A DNA stretch of 64,000 bases. It comes from Rhizobium sp. 9140. Its GTDB lineage: Bacteria > Pseudomonadota > Alphaproteobacteria > Rhizobiales > Rhizobiaceae. The notes below the pieces were generated by a model. It saw nothing but the letters and a program-made list of their open reading frames with translations. It was not told the DNA's origin and searched no databases. Positions 30,441 to 39,766 of the stretch are shown here, one piece after another (the stretch's first letter is position 1; every line of letters begins with the position of its first letter). The DNA is taken from assembly GCF_900067135.1 (NCBI RefSeq), contig NZ_FJUR01000001.1, forward strand, positions 1,119,501 to 1,183,500, read 5' to 3'. A program made the position numbers and the translations under genes.

Positions 30441-31673
30441 TCAGTCCTCGTCAACCACTCTCAGCTTCAGCGAACCGATGCGGCTGCCGGGGGCAGACGT
30501 TTGTCCGGGCTGCGAACTGGCCGGAACGGGTGAGGCGGGGTCCGCTGACATGACGCCTCCGCCCTCCTGCAGGTCCAGCGCCTCGATCTTCGCACCCCGG
30601 CGCTTGAGCTTGTCGGACGAGATCAGGATGTCATCGACGTCCTTCTGCGTGGTGGTGAAGTGCCCGTGCAGCTTGCGCACGCGCTCGTCCAGCCGCGAGA
30701 GGTCCTCCATCAGCCGCACGACTTCGTCCTGGATCAGATGGGCCTGCTCGCGCATGCGATGGTCGCGCAGGATCGCCTGGATGACCTGGATGGAGAGCAG
30801 CAACAGAGAGGGCGAGACGATGACGACCCGCGAACGGTGCGCCTTCTGCACGATGCTCTCGAAATGCTCATGGATGTCGGCGAAGATCGACTCGGACGGC
30901 ACGAACAGGAAGGCCGTATCCTGCGTCTCGCCCGGGATCAGATATTTCCCGGCGATGTCCTTGATATGCACCTCGATGTCGCGCCGGAAGAGGAGCGATG
31001 CCTGCCGCTTCAGCTCCGGCGTTTGTGCCGCCCGCATGGCGTTCCACGCCTCCAGCGGAAACTTCGCATCGATCGCCAGTCCCGGCTGGCCGTTTGGCAT
31101 GCGGATGATGCAGTCCGGCCGCGAGGCGTTGGACAGCGTTGCCTGGAACGTGTAGGCGCCCTGCGGCAGGCCATCGGCGATGATCGTTTCCATGCGTCCC
31201 TGACCGAAGGCGCCGCGGGTCTGCTTGTTGGCAAGAATCTGTTGCAGCCCGGCCATGTCCTTGGCAAGCGACTGAATGTTCGTCTGGGCCGTGTCGATCA
31301 CGGCCAGCCGCTCCTGCAGCGTCCGCAGGTTTTCATGCGTCTGCCGCGTCTGCTCGGTGATCGATGCGCCGATGCGCTGCGTCATGCCGTCGATCCGCTG
31401 GTTGATCGACTGGTTCAGCTCGTATTGCCGCGTCCCGAAGATATCGGCAATAGCGGCGATCCGGCCCTGCATCTCGGTCTGCGACTGGATCAGCGCGGCC
31501 ATCTGCTCCTGCGCCGTGTCGGCTTTGGCAGCGCCTCGGCGACGAAAGGCTGCGAGGATGGCGAGAGCGACGAGAACCACGGCGCCGACCAGAAGCCACG
31601 CGAGAACGGACGCGGAAAGGCCGGTCGCGTTGGCGGCTGCGAGCACGATATCGGTAAGCGAGAAAGCGTTCAT
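30441..31673 (-). CDS. rmuC: DNA recombination protein RmuC
   Basis: 410 aa. One N-terminal membrane helix (residues about 18-42), a long coiled coil rich in Gln (about 50-150), then the RmuC nuclease-like domain: PDCIIRMPNGQPGLAIDAKFPLE, FLFVPSESIFADI, VVIVSPSLLLLSIQ. Reduces recombination at inverted repeats in E. coli. A Pro/Ser-rich tail follows. It is convergent with rbsK spacing on the same strand and divergent from def. Confidence 0.93.
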   Translation of the reverse strand: MNAFSLTDIVLAAANATGLSASVLAWLLVGAVVLVALAILAAFRRRGAAKADTAQEQMAALIQSQTEMQGRIAAIADIFGTRQYELNQSINQRIDGMTQRIGASITEQTRQTHENLRTLQERLAVIDTAQTNIQSLAKDMAGLQQILANKQTRGAFGQGRMETIIADGLPQGAYTFQATLSNASRPDCIIRMPNGQPGLAIDAKFPLEAWNAMRAAQTPELKRQASLLFRRDIEVHIKDIAGKYLIPGETQDTAFLFVPSESIFADIHEHFESIVQKAHRSRVVIVSPSLLLLSIQVIQAILRDHRMREQAHLIQDEVVRLMEDLSRLDERVRKLHGHFTTTQKDVDDILISSDKLKRRGAKIEALDLQEGGGVMSADPASPVPASSQPGQTSAPGSRIGSLKLRVVDED

Positions 31674-31816
31674 GGCCGGACTGTACCGAAATTTATAGCC
31701 AAGACCAGATCAAATCGTGAACATCATCTTGATCGGTGTCAATTTCCGCGTGAAAATCAGCGCAAATTCTGTCTGCCCGAATTCCATCGCCAGAAAAGAT
31801 CGGCTATCACGACGCC

Positions 31817-32341
31817 ATGACGATCAAGCCTCTTATCATCCTGCCCGATCCCCTGCTTCGCCAGATCTCCGCGCCCGTCGAGCGTGTCGATGACGACGTG
31901 CGCCGGGTCGCCGACGACATGCTGGAGACCATGTACGACGCGCCGGGCATCGGACTGGCAGCGATCCAGATCGGCCTTCCCCGCCGCTTGCTGGTGATCG
32001 ACCTTGCCAAGGAGGGTGACGACCCGGCGCCTCAGGTCTTCATCAATCCGGAAATTCTGACATCGACGGACGAGCATTCGGTCTACGAGGAAGGCTGCCT
32101 GTCGATCCCCGATTATTACGCCGAGGTCGAGCGACCCGCCGGCATCACCCTGCGCTATCTCGACCGCGAGGGCCGCCAGCAGGAAATTGCGGCGGATGGC
32201 CTGCTCGCCACGTGTCTTCAGCACGAGATCGACCACTTGAATGGTGTGCTGTTCATCGACCATATCTCCAAGCTGAAGCGCGAAATGGTCGTCCGAAAAT
32301 TCACCAAGGCCGCCAAGACCCGCGGTTCGAAGGCGATCTGA
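31817..32341 (+). CDS. def: Peptide deformylase
   Basis: 174-aa metalloenzyme that removes the N-formyl group from nascent proteins. All three motifs are intact: [10 protein letters not shown] (about residues 44-53), EGCLSIP with the metal Cys (about 91-97), and HEIDHLNG with the two metal His (about 136-143). The C-terminal tail [10 protein letters not shown] is usual. Followed by fmt (55-base gap) and truA; Def and Fmt act at opposite ends of formyl-Met use. Confidence 0.97.
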   Translation: MTIKPLIILPDPLLRQISAPVERVDDDVRRVADDMLETMYDAPGIGLAAIQIGLPRRLLVIDLAKEGDDPAPQVFINPEILTSTDEHSVYEEGCLSIPDYYAEVERPAGITLRYLDREGRQQEIAADGLLATCLQHEIDHLNGVLFIDHISKLKREMVVRKFTKAAKTRGSKAI

Positions 32342-32396
32342 TCGCGGCGGGCCGCCGTCGATGACGGACCCGGCCGCGCTATCGAGGGAGGCCGTC

Positions 32397-33332
32397 ATGC
32401 CGCTGCGTATTATTTTCATGGGAACGCCGGAGTTCTCGGTGCCGACGCTTGCCGCGCTGGCGCAAGCCGGCCACAAAATCGTTGCCGTCTACACCCAGCC
32501 CCCGCGCCCCGGCGGCCGGCGCGGTCTCGACCTGCAGAAATCTCCCGTGCATCAGGCAGCGGAACTGCTCGGCATCGAGGTCCGCACACCGCAGAACTTC
32601 AAGGCCGATGAGGACCGCGAAGCGTTTCGCGCGCTGGATGCCGACGTGGCCGTGGTCGTTGCTTATGGCCTGCTCCTGCCGGAGGCCATCCTGTCGGGCA
32701 CGCGCCTTGGCTGTTACAATGGCCATGCCTCCCTGCTGCCGCGCTGGCGCGGTGCGGCCCCCATCCAGCGGGCGATCATGGCGGGCGACCGGGAAACCGG
32801 GATGATGGTCATGAAGATGGAAAAGGGGCTCGATACCGGCCCCGTGGCCCTGACGAGCCTCGTCACTATCGGCCCCGACATGACGGCGGGCGAACTGCAC
32901 GACAAGCTCATGGTGCGCGGCGCAGCCCTGATGCGCGAAGCGATGGAGAAGCTCGAGGGGGACGATCTGCCCCTGACCCCGCAGCGCGAGGACGGCGTCC
33001 TCTACGCCGCCAAGATCGCCAAAGGCGAAACCCATATCGATTTTTCCAAGCCGGCGCAGGAGGTCCACGATCACATTCGCGGCCTCTCGCCATTTCCGGG
33101 TGCCTGGTTCGAACTCGACATCGCCGGCAGGCGCGAGCGTGTCAAAGTGCTTGCCTCCACCATCGAGACGGCCGGCGGCGAGACGGGCACGGCGCTCTTC
33201 GACGATCTGACGATCGCCTGCGGGGATGGCTCCATCCGCCTCACACGGTTGCAAAAGGCAGGCGGCAAGGTTCTGCCTGCCGACGAGTTCCGGCGCGGCA
33301 CACCGGTTCCCGCCGGCACGAGGCTGTTCTGA
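32397..33332 (+). CDS. fmt: Methionyl-tRNA formyltransferase
   Basis: Formylates Met-tRNAfMet. 311 aa: [11 protein letters not shown] at the start, the catalytic [17 protein letters not shown] (Asn, His) at about residues 106-122, and DTGPVALT with the catalytic Asp. The C-terminal OB-fold domain begins near 205. ATG at 32397 has GGGAGG six bases upstream; the frame extends to 32361 with no ribosome site. The stop is two bases before truA. Confidence 0.97.
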   Translation: MPLRIIFMGTPEFSVPTLAALAQAGHKIVAVYTQPPRPGGRRGLDLQKSPVHQAAELLGIEVRTPQNFKADEDREAFRALDADVAVVVAYGLLLPEAILSGTRLGCYNGHASLLPRWRGAAPIQRAIMAGDRETGMMVMKMEKGLDTGPVALTSLVTIGPDMTAGELHDKLMVRGAALMREAMEKLEGDDLPLTPQREDGVLYAAKIAKGETHIDFSKPAQEVHDHIRGLSPFPGAWFELDIAGRRERVKVLASTIETAGGETGTALFDDLTIACGDGSIRLTRLQKAGGKVLPADEFRRGTPVPAGTRLF

Positions 33333-33333
33333 A

Positions 33334-34077
33334 ATGCCGCGCTTCCGGCTTCTGGTGGAATATGACGGAACCTCCTATGTCGGCTGGCAGCGCCAGGACA
33401 ATGGCCGCTCCGTGCAGGGCGCCATCGAAGCCGCGATCCTGCGCCTTACGGGCGAGACGGTCTCGGTCCGCGGCGCGGGACGCACCGACTCAGGCGTTCA
33501 CGCCCGCGGGCAGGTGGCGCATACCGATCTCACCCGCGACTGGCCGGCGGAAACGCTGCGCAATGCGCTGAACGCCCATCTCGGCCAGCATGGCGAGCGT
33601 GTCGCGATTCTCGACGCCGAACCCGTGCCGGAGACATTCGACGCCCGCTTCTCGGCCCTTCGCCGGCACTATCTCTACCGCATCATCTGCCGCCGCTCGC
33701 CCTTAGCACTGGAAGCCAAACGCGCCTGGTGGGTGGTAAAGGAGCTCGATGCGGGGCTGATGCACGCGGCGGCCCAGACGCTGGTCGGCCGGCATGACTT
33801 TACCACGTTCCGCTCCGTCCACTGCCAGGCCAACAGCCCTGTTCGCACGCTCGACCGGCTGGATGTGACACGGGACGGCGATGTGATCGAGATCCGTGCG
33901 ACGGCCCAGAGTTTCCTCCACAACCAGATCCGCTCGCTGGCGGGAACGCTGAAGATGGTGGGTGAGGGGAAGTGGCCGGTGGAACGGGTGCGTGCCGCAC
34001 TCGAGGCCTGTGATCGCAAGGCCTGTGGCCCGGTCGCTCCGCCGGATGGGCTTTATTTCATGCAGGTGGACTACTGA
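33334..34077 (+). CDS. truA: tRNA pseudouridine(38-40) synthase
   Basis: Isomerises uridines 38-40 of tRNA anticodon arms. 247 aa. The catalytic Asp is in [11 protein letters not shown] (about residues 48-58), [12 protein letters not shown] is the first block, and [11 protein letters not shown] with a conserved Arg/His is near 194. ATG at 33334 follows the fmt stop by one base. Convergent with the downstream membrane-protein gene, whose stop is six bases away. Confidence 0.96.
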   Translation: MPRFRLLVEYDGTSYVGWQRQDNGRSVQGAIEAAILRLTGETVSVRGAGRTDSGVHARGQVAHTDLTRDWPAETLRNALNAHLGQHGERVAILDAEPVPETFDARFSALRRHYLYRIICRRSPLALEAKRAWWVVKELDAGLMHAAAQTLVGRHDFTTFRSVHCQANSPVRTLDRLDVTRDGDVIEIRATAQSFLHNQIRSLAGTLKMVGEGKWPVERVRAALEACDRKACGPVAPPDGLYFMQVDY

Positions 34078-34083
34078 CGGGCG

Positions 34084-34683
34084 CTATGCCGGCAGAAGCC
34101 CGAAGCTGCGCTGCAGCGCCTCGCCGATCATCAGCGACGGCAGGATGAACAGCGCAGAGAGCGTTGCGGCCAGCAGCGTCTGGTCGCCGCCCGTGATCAC
34201 TTTCAGCACCCGGAAGATCGCAATGACGATGGCGATGAGCGCGACCAGCGAAAGCGTACCCGTCAGACCTTCGCTGCCGGGAACGACCAGCCGGATGGCG
34301 GCCGGAAACGCCATGCCGTAGAAGGTCGGGATCGACAGCCAGTTGGTGACGACGATGATGGCACCCAGCGCCTGCCCGTAGCCGAGCGGTCGGGCAAGCA
34401 TGACGATCAGCAGGATCGGCAGGATCCACGTCGCGACATCCACGATGAAGAGCTTGGCGATGAAGGCGAGGCCCGCCGTCGAGCCATCGGGCATGTTGGC
34501 AAGGTAGAACATGCGCCACGCCGACCAGCTGACGGCCATGGCCGGCAGGCACCAGAGAATGGCGGCAAAGGAGCGCCAGACCCCGGAGGCGCTGAGATCC
34601 AGCCAGTCGAAGCCTTCCGGCTTGCCCAGCACCAGCATCCAGACGCCCTTGAGGTAGATACCGATCTCGTCAAGCTGCGGCAT
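34084..34683 (-). CDS. Conserved rhizobial membrane protein of unknown function
   Basis: 199 aa with about five to six transmembrane segments (for example FIAKLFIVDVATWILPILLIVML, LGAIIVVTNWLSIPTFYGMAFP, LSLVALIAIVIAIFRVL, and LLAATLSALFILPSLMIGEAL). No catalytic motif recognised. It starts inside the last 14 bases of dapE, so it is translationally coupled to lysine biosynthesis, though no functional link is evident. Not confidently placed in a named family. Confidence 0.8.
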   Translation of the reverse strand: MPQLDEIGIYLKGVWMLVLGKPEGFDWLDLSASGVWRSFAAILWCLPAMAVSWSAWRMFYLANMPDGSTAGLAFIAKLFIVDVATWILPILLIVMLARPLGYGQALGAIIVVTNWLSIPTFYGMAFPAAIRLVVPGSEGLTGTLSLVALIAIVIAIFRVLKVITGGDQTLLAATLSALFILPSLMIGEALQRSFGLLPA

Positions 34684-35935
34684 CGTCGAACCAGCGTTCG
34701 AGAAAGGCGAGATAGATGCCGGTCAGCGTTTCCAGGTCGGCAACGGAGACGCGCTCGTTCACCATGTGCATCGTCTGGCCGACGAGTCCGAACTCCACCA
34801 CCGGGCAATGATCCTTGATGAAGCGGGCATCCGAGGTGCCGCCCGTGGTCGAAAGCGCCGGCTGGCGCCCGGTCACGGCCTCGATGGCGGAGGAGAGCGA
34901 CGAGATGAGCTGGTTGCTGCGGGTCAGGAAGACGTGGCTCGGCCGCTCGTTCCACACGAGATCGTAGCGAACGGGATCGCGACCCGGCCGGAGCGGGCCG
35001 TTCGCGGCGGCCCGGTCGAGCCGCGCGATGATCTCCCCCTTCAGGCTGTCGGCATCCCACGTATCGTTGAAGCGGATGTTGAAGCGGAAGGTCGCGCGTG
35101 CCGGGATGACGTTGACGGCGGGATTGCCGACGTCGAGGCTGGTCACCTCGAGGTTCGACGGCTGAAAGTTCTCCGTACCCGCGTCGAAGGGCGGATCCAT
35201 GAGGGCGGTCGCAAGCTGCAAAGCTCCGCGCACCGGGCTGTCCGCCAGATGCGGATAGGCGGCATGGCCCTGCACGCCGTGGACCATGATGGTGCCCGAC
35301 AACGAGCCGCGCCGGCCGATCTTGATCATGTCGCCGAGCCGGTCGGGATTGGTCGGCTCGCCGACGATGCAAGCGTCCCAGCGCTCGCCGCGGGCCTTCG
35401 CCCAGTCGAGCAGCTTGGTGGTGCCATTGATGGCGGGGCCTTCCTCATCCCCCGTGATCAGCAGGGAGATGGCCCCTTTGGGCGCTCCATGTCGATCGAC
35501 GTAACGGGCGACGGCCGCGATGAAGCAGGCGATGCCCCCCTTCATGTCGACGGCGCCGCGGCCGTACATCATGCCATTCTCGATAGCGGCGGAAAAAGGC
35601 GCATGCGTCCACGCCGCCTCATCGCCGACAGGCACGACGTCGGTGTGTCCGGCAAACAGCAGGTGCGGACCGGCGGGATGATCGCCAGAATGGTCGCTTG
35701 AACTGCCGAGCCGGGCGTAGAGGTTCTCGATATCCGGCGTCCCCTCTTCCTGTGCGAGCACACGGTCCACTGCAAAGCCGAGCGGCGCCAGCATGGCATC
35801 CAGCACCCCGAGCGCACCGCCTTCGGCAGGCGTCACGGATGGGCAGCGGATGAGGGCGGCCAGATTGGCCACCGGGTCACTTGAAGAAGGCGCGGAAGCG
35901 GAATGAGCGGAGGACGCGGGATCGGCAAGGGACAT
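34670..35935 (-). CDS. dapE: Succinyl-diaminopimelate desuccinylase
   Basis: M20 metallopeptidase of the lysine/meso-DAP succinylase route. 421 aa from the ATG at 35935. Metal ligand blocks: FAGHTDVVP (about residues 94-102), GRGAVDMKGG (about 124-133), GDEEGPAINGT with catalytic Glu, and the C-terminal STTGGTSDARF. The N-terminal 20 residues after the start are low-complexity Ala/Ser (an extra compared with E. coli DapE). Other M20 families share the fold, but these motifs are DapE-type and dapD lies 4 kb away. Confidence 0.94.
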   Translation of the reverse strand: MSLADPASSAHSASAPSSSDPVANLAALIRCPSVTPAEGGALGVLDAMLAPLGFAVDRVLAQEEGTPDIENLYARLGSSSDHSGDHPAGPHLLFAGHTDVVPVGDEAAWTHAPFSAAIENGMMYGRGAVDMKGGIACFIAAVARYVDRHGAPKGAISLLITGDEEGPAINGTTKLLDWAKARGERWDACIVGEPTNPDRLGDMIKIGRRGSLSGTIMVHGVQGHAAYPHLADSPVRGALQLATALMDPPFDAGTENFQPSNLEVTSLDVGNPAVNVIPARATFRFNIRFNDTWDADSLKGEIIARLDRAAANGPLRPGRDPVRYDLVWNERPSHVFLTRSNQLISSLSSAIEAVTGRQPALSTTGGTSDARFIKDHCPVVEFGLVGQTMHMVNERVSVADLETLTGIYLAFLERWFDDAAA

Positions 35936-36031
35936 GATGGCAGCCTGTTGATTCCGCAAAGATGTAGCCGATCGCATCCCAGCTGTCACGGCAGTTCGCA
36001 TCCGCAGCAACGGATTGCACGAGAGGATAAG

Positions 36032-36048
36032 ATAGGGTATCCCCCTAT
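36032..36048. promoter_or_regulatory. G/C-tract inverted repeat, candidate DmeR operator
   Basis: ATAGGGTATCCCCCTAT, imperfect palindrome ending four bases before the regulator start. FrmR/CsoR/RcnR-type repressors bind A/T-flanked G or C tracts of this sort and usually control their own operon. Confidence 0.6.
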
Positions 36049-36051
36049 GCT

Positions 36052-36330
36052 ATGTCACATATGTCGAAGAACAAGACGAAGCTGATCGCCCGCGTCCGCC
36101 GCCTCAAGGGGCAGTTGGAGGCGATCGAGCGCGCGCTGGACGCGGATGAGCCCTGCGGCGCCGTTCTCAATCAGGTCGCCTCCGTTCGCGGTGCGGTCAC
36201 CGGACTGACGGCCGAGTTGATCGAGGATCACATCCGTAACCATGTGGCCGACCCCGATACCGATGACGATCCCGAGCGGGCGAGGGGTGCCGCAGATCTG
36301 ATCGAGGTGATGAGGACCTATCTGAAATGA
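36052..36330 (+). CDS. dmeR: Metal-sensing repressor, RcnR/CsoR family (DmeR-like)
   Basis: 92-aa all-helical DUF156 protein: KLIARVRRLKGQLEAIERALD, CGAVLNQVASVRGAVTGLTAELIEDHIRNHV. The Cys at about residue 35, His at about 60 and His at about 64 are the ligand positions of this family. The last codons overlap the exporter start (ATGA). In R. leguminosarum a DmeR-DmeF pair controls Co/Ni resistance (established), and this pair has the same order. An in-frame ATG at 36061 is a possible alternative start. Confidence 0.85.
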   Translation: MSHMSKNKTKLIARVRRLKGQLEAIERALDADEPCGAVLNQVASVRGAVTGLTAELIEDHIRNHVADPDTDDDPERARGAADLIEVMRTYLK

Positions 36331-37334
36331 CCGGGAACCGCCTTTCGAGCCCGCACGACCATGTCTTCCTTGGCCGCGACCACGCGCGCAACGAGCGTCG
36401 TACATGGATCGTCATTGCGCTGACCGCCGCCATGATGGTCGCGGAAATCGTTGCCGGCACCGCCTTCGGATCCATGGCGCTGGTCGCGGATGGCTGGCAC
36501 ATGTCCACGCACGCGGCCGCGATGCTCATCACGGCCCTTGCCTATGTCTATGCCCGCCGCAACGCCCGCAATCCGCGCTTCACCTTCGGCACAGGCAAGC
36601 TTGGCGATCTCGCAGGCTTTGCCAGCGCCATCGTTCTGGCCCTCGTCGCTTTGTTCATCGCCTAGGAAAGCGCGCTGCGGCTGTGGTCGCCGGTGTCGAT
36701 CGACTTTCATCAGGCGATCGCCGTCGCAGCCCTTGGCCTTGCCGTCAATCTCCTCTGCGCCTGGCTGCTCGGCGGCGATCATCACCACGGACACGGCGGT
36801 CATAGCCATAGCGAGCACAGTCAAGGTGGGCATCACCATGACCACACCCATGGTCACGATCACCCCCACTACGATCATCATTCGCAGGCCCCGCACCACA
36901 CGGATAACAATCTGCGCGGCGCCTATCTTCATGTGCTCGCCGATGCCCTCACTTCGGTCCTGGCGATTGCCGCGCTGGTTCTCGGCAGCCTTTACGGCTG
37001 GCTCTGGCTCGATCCCGCCATCGGCATCGTCGGTGCGCTCGTCATCGCCCGCTGGTCGTTCGGCCTCCTGCGCGACAGTGGCGCGGTTCTGCTCGACTAC
37101 GGTCCCGCAGGCGAAGATCTGCCGGACGAAATCCGCCACGCCGTCGAGGATGGCGATGTCAGGATCACCGACCTGCACGTCTGGCAACTCGGCCCCGGCC
37201 ATCACGGCGCCATCGTCGCGCTGACAGCAGCAAGCCCGAAACCTCCGGCCTTCTACCGCGAGAAACTTGCGCATATCGCCGAGCTTTCGCATGTGACGAT
37301 CGAGGTCGAGGCGGCAGGAACCGAAGCGGCTTGA
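36327..37334 (+). pseudogene. dmeF: Cation diffusion facilitator DmeF-like, interrupted by an in-frame amber codon
   Basis: Cobalt/nickel exporter of the CDF family, 335 codons if read through. The first part ends at TAG 36663-36665 and the same frame continues to 37334 with no other stop. N-terminal part (112 aa) has helices 1-3 (VIALTAAMMVAEIVAGTAFGSMALVADGWHM with the metal-site Asp and His). The second part starts GTG 36693 (or 36666 after the stop) with helix 4, a His-rich loop (HHHGHGGHSHSEHS ... HDHPHYDHH), helix LRGAYLHVLADALTSVLAIAAL (second metal site), and the C-terminal metallochaperone-like domain. The stop falls where orthologues have an aromatic residue. It may be null, or read through. 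Confidence 0.85.
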
Positions 37335-37432
37335 GCGTATGGAGGATGACGCTGGACCTGCGCGTACCCTCCTCTAGCTAGTAGGTCAGAATGCACCCAA
37401 AACGATCCATATCGACAGGATGGGAACAGACC

Positions 37433-38473
37433 ATGCGCTACAACCAGCTTGGCAATACCGGCCTCTTCGTCTCCGAACTCTGCCTGGGAACGATGACCTT
37501 CGGCTCGCCGGACGATCCGCGATGGGGACCGATCGCGGATGTCGACCAGGACGCGGCCGACCGCATCGTCGAGCGCTCGCTCGCTGCCGGCATCAATTTC
37601 ATCGACACCGCCGATGTCTATTCCTTCGGCCAGTCCGAGCGACTGTTGGGACAGGCGCTGAAGAACAATGCAGTCGCCCGCAAGGACGTGATCATCGCCA
37701 CCAAGGTCTATGGCGTGATGAGCGACAAGCCCAACGACCGCGGCGCCTCCCGTGGCCATGTCATGGACTCGGTCGAGGCGAGCCTTGAGCGTCTGCAGAC
37801 GGACCATATCGATCTCTACCAGATCCACGCCACCGATCCCGTCACGCCAATCGACGAGACCCTGCGCGCGCTGGACGATCTCGTCTCCCGCGGGCTCGTG
37901 CGGTACATCGGCGTCTCCAACTGGCAGGCCTGGCGGATCGCCAAGGCCCTCGGCATCTCCGAACGCAAGGGCTACGCCCGTTTCGACAGTCTTCAGGCCT
38001 ATTATTCGATTGCCGGGCGCGATCTGGAGCGCGAGCTTGCTCCCTTGCTGCTGGAAGAAAAGCTCGGCCTCATGGTCTGGTCGCCGCTGGCCGGCGGGCT
38101 CCTGTCGGGCAAGTACGGTCCCGGTGCACCCGGAAACGGCGAGGGCCGCCGCGCCACCTTCGACTTTCCGCCCGTCGATAAGGACCGCGCATGGGCCTGC
38201 GTCGCCGCGATGCGCGAGGTCGGTGAAAAGCATGGTGTCAGCGTCGCCGAGATCGCGCTCGCCTATATCCTCGCCAAGCCCTTCGTCAGCACCGTCATCA
38301 TTGGCGCCAAGCGGTTGGAACAGCTGGAGCAGAACCTGAAGGCTACCGAGGTTCGACTGGATGCCGAGGATCTCGACCGTCTCGACACGGTCAGCGCACT
38401 CGCTCCGGAATATCCCGGCTGGATGCTGGAGCGGCAGGCTGCCAACCGGCGTCCCGAGCCTTTCAAACGTTAG
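37433..38473 (+). CDS. Aldo/keto reductase
   Basis: 346-aa TIM barrel, NADPH-dependent. Catalytic Tyr in FIDTADVYSFGQSE (about residues 62-75), Lys in IIATKVYG, and His in DLYQIHATD (about 141-149). NADP-binding region SPLAGGLLSGKYG and TVIIGAKRLEQLEQN. Substrate unknown; similar proteins act on aldehydes or sugar derivatives. ATG at 37433 chosen because the preceding 14 codons are not conserved; weak ribosome site AGGATGGGA. Part of the insert between dapE and dapD. Confidence 0.9.
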   Translation: MRYNQLGNTGLFVSELCLGTMTFGSPDDPRWGPIADVDQDAADRIVERSLAAGINFIDTADVYSFGQSERLLGQALKNNAVARKDVIIATKVYGVMSDKPNDRGASRGHVMDSVEASLERLQTDHIDLYQIHATDPVTPIDETLRALDDLVSRGLVRYIGVSNWQAWRIAKALGISERKGYARFDSLQAYYSIAGRDLERELAPLLLEEKLGLMVWSPLAGGLLSGKYGPGAPGNGEGRRATFDFPPVDKDRAWACVAAMREVGEKHGVSVAEIALAYILAKPFVSTVIIGAKRLEQLEQNLKATEVRLDAEDLDRLDTVSALAPEYPGWMLERQAANRRPEPFKR

Positions 38474-38485
38474 ATATCGCTACAT

Positions 38486-38518
38486 CAACGGAGCGTCATC
38501 AGGGCAGATGCTCCGTTG
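38486..38518. repeat. 9-bp inverted repeat (stem-loop) after the aldo/keto reductase
   Basis: CAACGGAGC (38486-38494) and GCTCCGTTG (38510-38518) are exact complements with a 15-base loop. Placed like a terminator 12 bases after the stop, but no T-run follows on either strand, so factor-independent termination is doubtful. Confidence 0.6.
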
Positions 38519-38593
38519 CGCCCATTGCTTGTGAGTGTGTGAAAGGTTACCCTCTCGACCACGTCAAATGTTCTGTTTCCCGAGAGTATACCG

Positions 38594-39745
38594 TTGCCCG
38601 ATCTGGCCGCCGAATCCGTCGATATCGTCTCCAGGATCGATGCCGTACCGAAAGTTCTCGATGTCGTCTGCCGCGTCACCGGCATGGGCTTTGCAGCCGT
38701 CGCCCGCGTCACGGAAAGCCGGTGGATCGCCTGCGGCGTCCTCGACAAAATCGACTTCGGCCTCACGCCCGGCAGTGAACTCGCCATCGAGACAACCATC
38801 TGCAACGAGATCCGCGATCATCGCGAGGTCGTTATCATCGAAAATGTGGCCGAAGACCCGAATTTCCGCACGCATCATACACCCGCGCAATATGGCTTCC
38901 AGAGCTACATCTCCGCTCCGATCGTTCTCTCCGATGGCTCCTTCTTCGGCACGCTCTGCGCCATCGATCCCGCGCCCAACAAGATCGATACGCCCGCTAT
39001 CATCGAGATGTTCCGGTTGTTTGCCGAGCTGATCGGCTTCCATGTCGATGCGCATCGCCAGATGGAGCAAGACCGCCATGCCAGCGAGCTACGTGAGCAG
39101 TTCATAGCCGTTCTCGGCCACGACCTGCGCAATCCCCTGGCCTCGATCGACGCGGGCACGCGCATGCTGGCCCGCACCGACCTCAGCGACAAGTCGAAGA
39201 CCGTGGTGGAGCTCATGCGTGCCAGCGTCGTGCGCATGTCGGGCCTCATCGACAATGTCCTGGATTTTGCGCGCGGGCGTTTGGGTGGCGGGCTGGCCGT
39301 GGAGCAAGCCGAGCGCGTGCCGCTTCGCCCGGTGCTGGAGCATGTCGTTGCCGAGCTCAGCATCGCCAATCCCGGCCGGTCGATCGAGACCGATTTCAGC
39401 GATTGCCTTGTGCGCTGCGACGAAGGCCGCATGGGCCAACTCGTTTCAAACCTCGTGGCAAATGCCCTGACGCACGGCAACGCCGACAGCCCGATCCGGG
39501 TGAGGACGGCAGAGCTCGGACGCGAGTTCATCGTCAGCGTCACCAATTCGGGGAAACCGATCCCGAAGGCCGTTCAGCGCGACCTGTTCAAGCCCTTCGT
39601 GCGGGCCACGGTCGAGCATGGCCGCGAAGGACTAGGCCTCGGGCTCTATATCGCCTCGGAGATCGTCAAGGCGCATGGCGGCACGATCGATGTCACGTCG
39701 GACGAAGCGGAAACCTGCTTTACCTGCCGGATCCCGCTTCGCTGA
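38594..39745 (+). CDS. GAF-domain sensor histidine kinase (orphan)
   Basis: 383 aa, no membrane segment, so cytosolic. The GAF domain spans about residues 10-150 (VCRVTGMGFAAVARVT, YGFQSYISAPIVLSDGSFFGTLCAID). HisKA H-box at about 174-183 is LGHDLRNPLA with the phospho-acceptor His. HATPase_c: N-box NLVANALTHG, G1 region weak (VTNSGKPIP), F/G2 GLGLGLYIA. The last Asp-x-Gly-x-Gly is replaced by VTNSGKP, common in bacteriophytochrome-like kinases. No response regulator adjoins. TTG start at 38594 is inferred; an ATG lies at about 38687. Confidence 0.88.
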   Translation: MPDLAAESVDIVSRIDAVPKVLDVVCRVTGMGFAAVARVTESRWIACGVLDKIDFGLTPGSELAIETTICNEIRDHREVVIIENVAEDPNFRTHHTPAQYGFQSYISAPIVLSDGSFFGTLCAIDPAPNKIDTPAIIEMFRLFAELIGFHVDAHRQMEQDRHASELREQFIAVLGHDLRNPLASIDAGTRMLARTDLSDKSKTVVELMRASVVRMSGLIDNVLDFARGRLGGGLAVEQAERVPLRPVLEHVVAELSIANPGRSIETDFSDCLVRCDEGRMGQLVSNLVANALTHGNADSPIRVRTAELGREFIVSVTNSGKPIPKAVQRDLFKPFVRATVEHGREGLGLGLYIASEIVKAHGGTIDVTSDEAETCFTCRIPLR

Positions 39746-39766
39746 AGCGCTTGATGCGCGGTAACC

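Noticed and set aside
36780..36900. CRISPR-like repeat in the dmeF His-rich region
   Set aside because: Repeated CAC/CAT codons give a His-rich metal loop; spacing is irregular and not a CRISPR.
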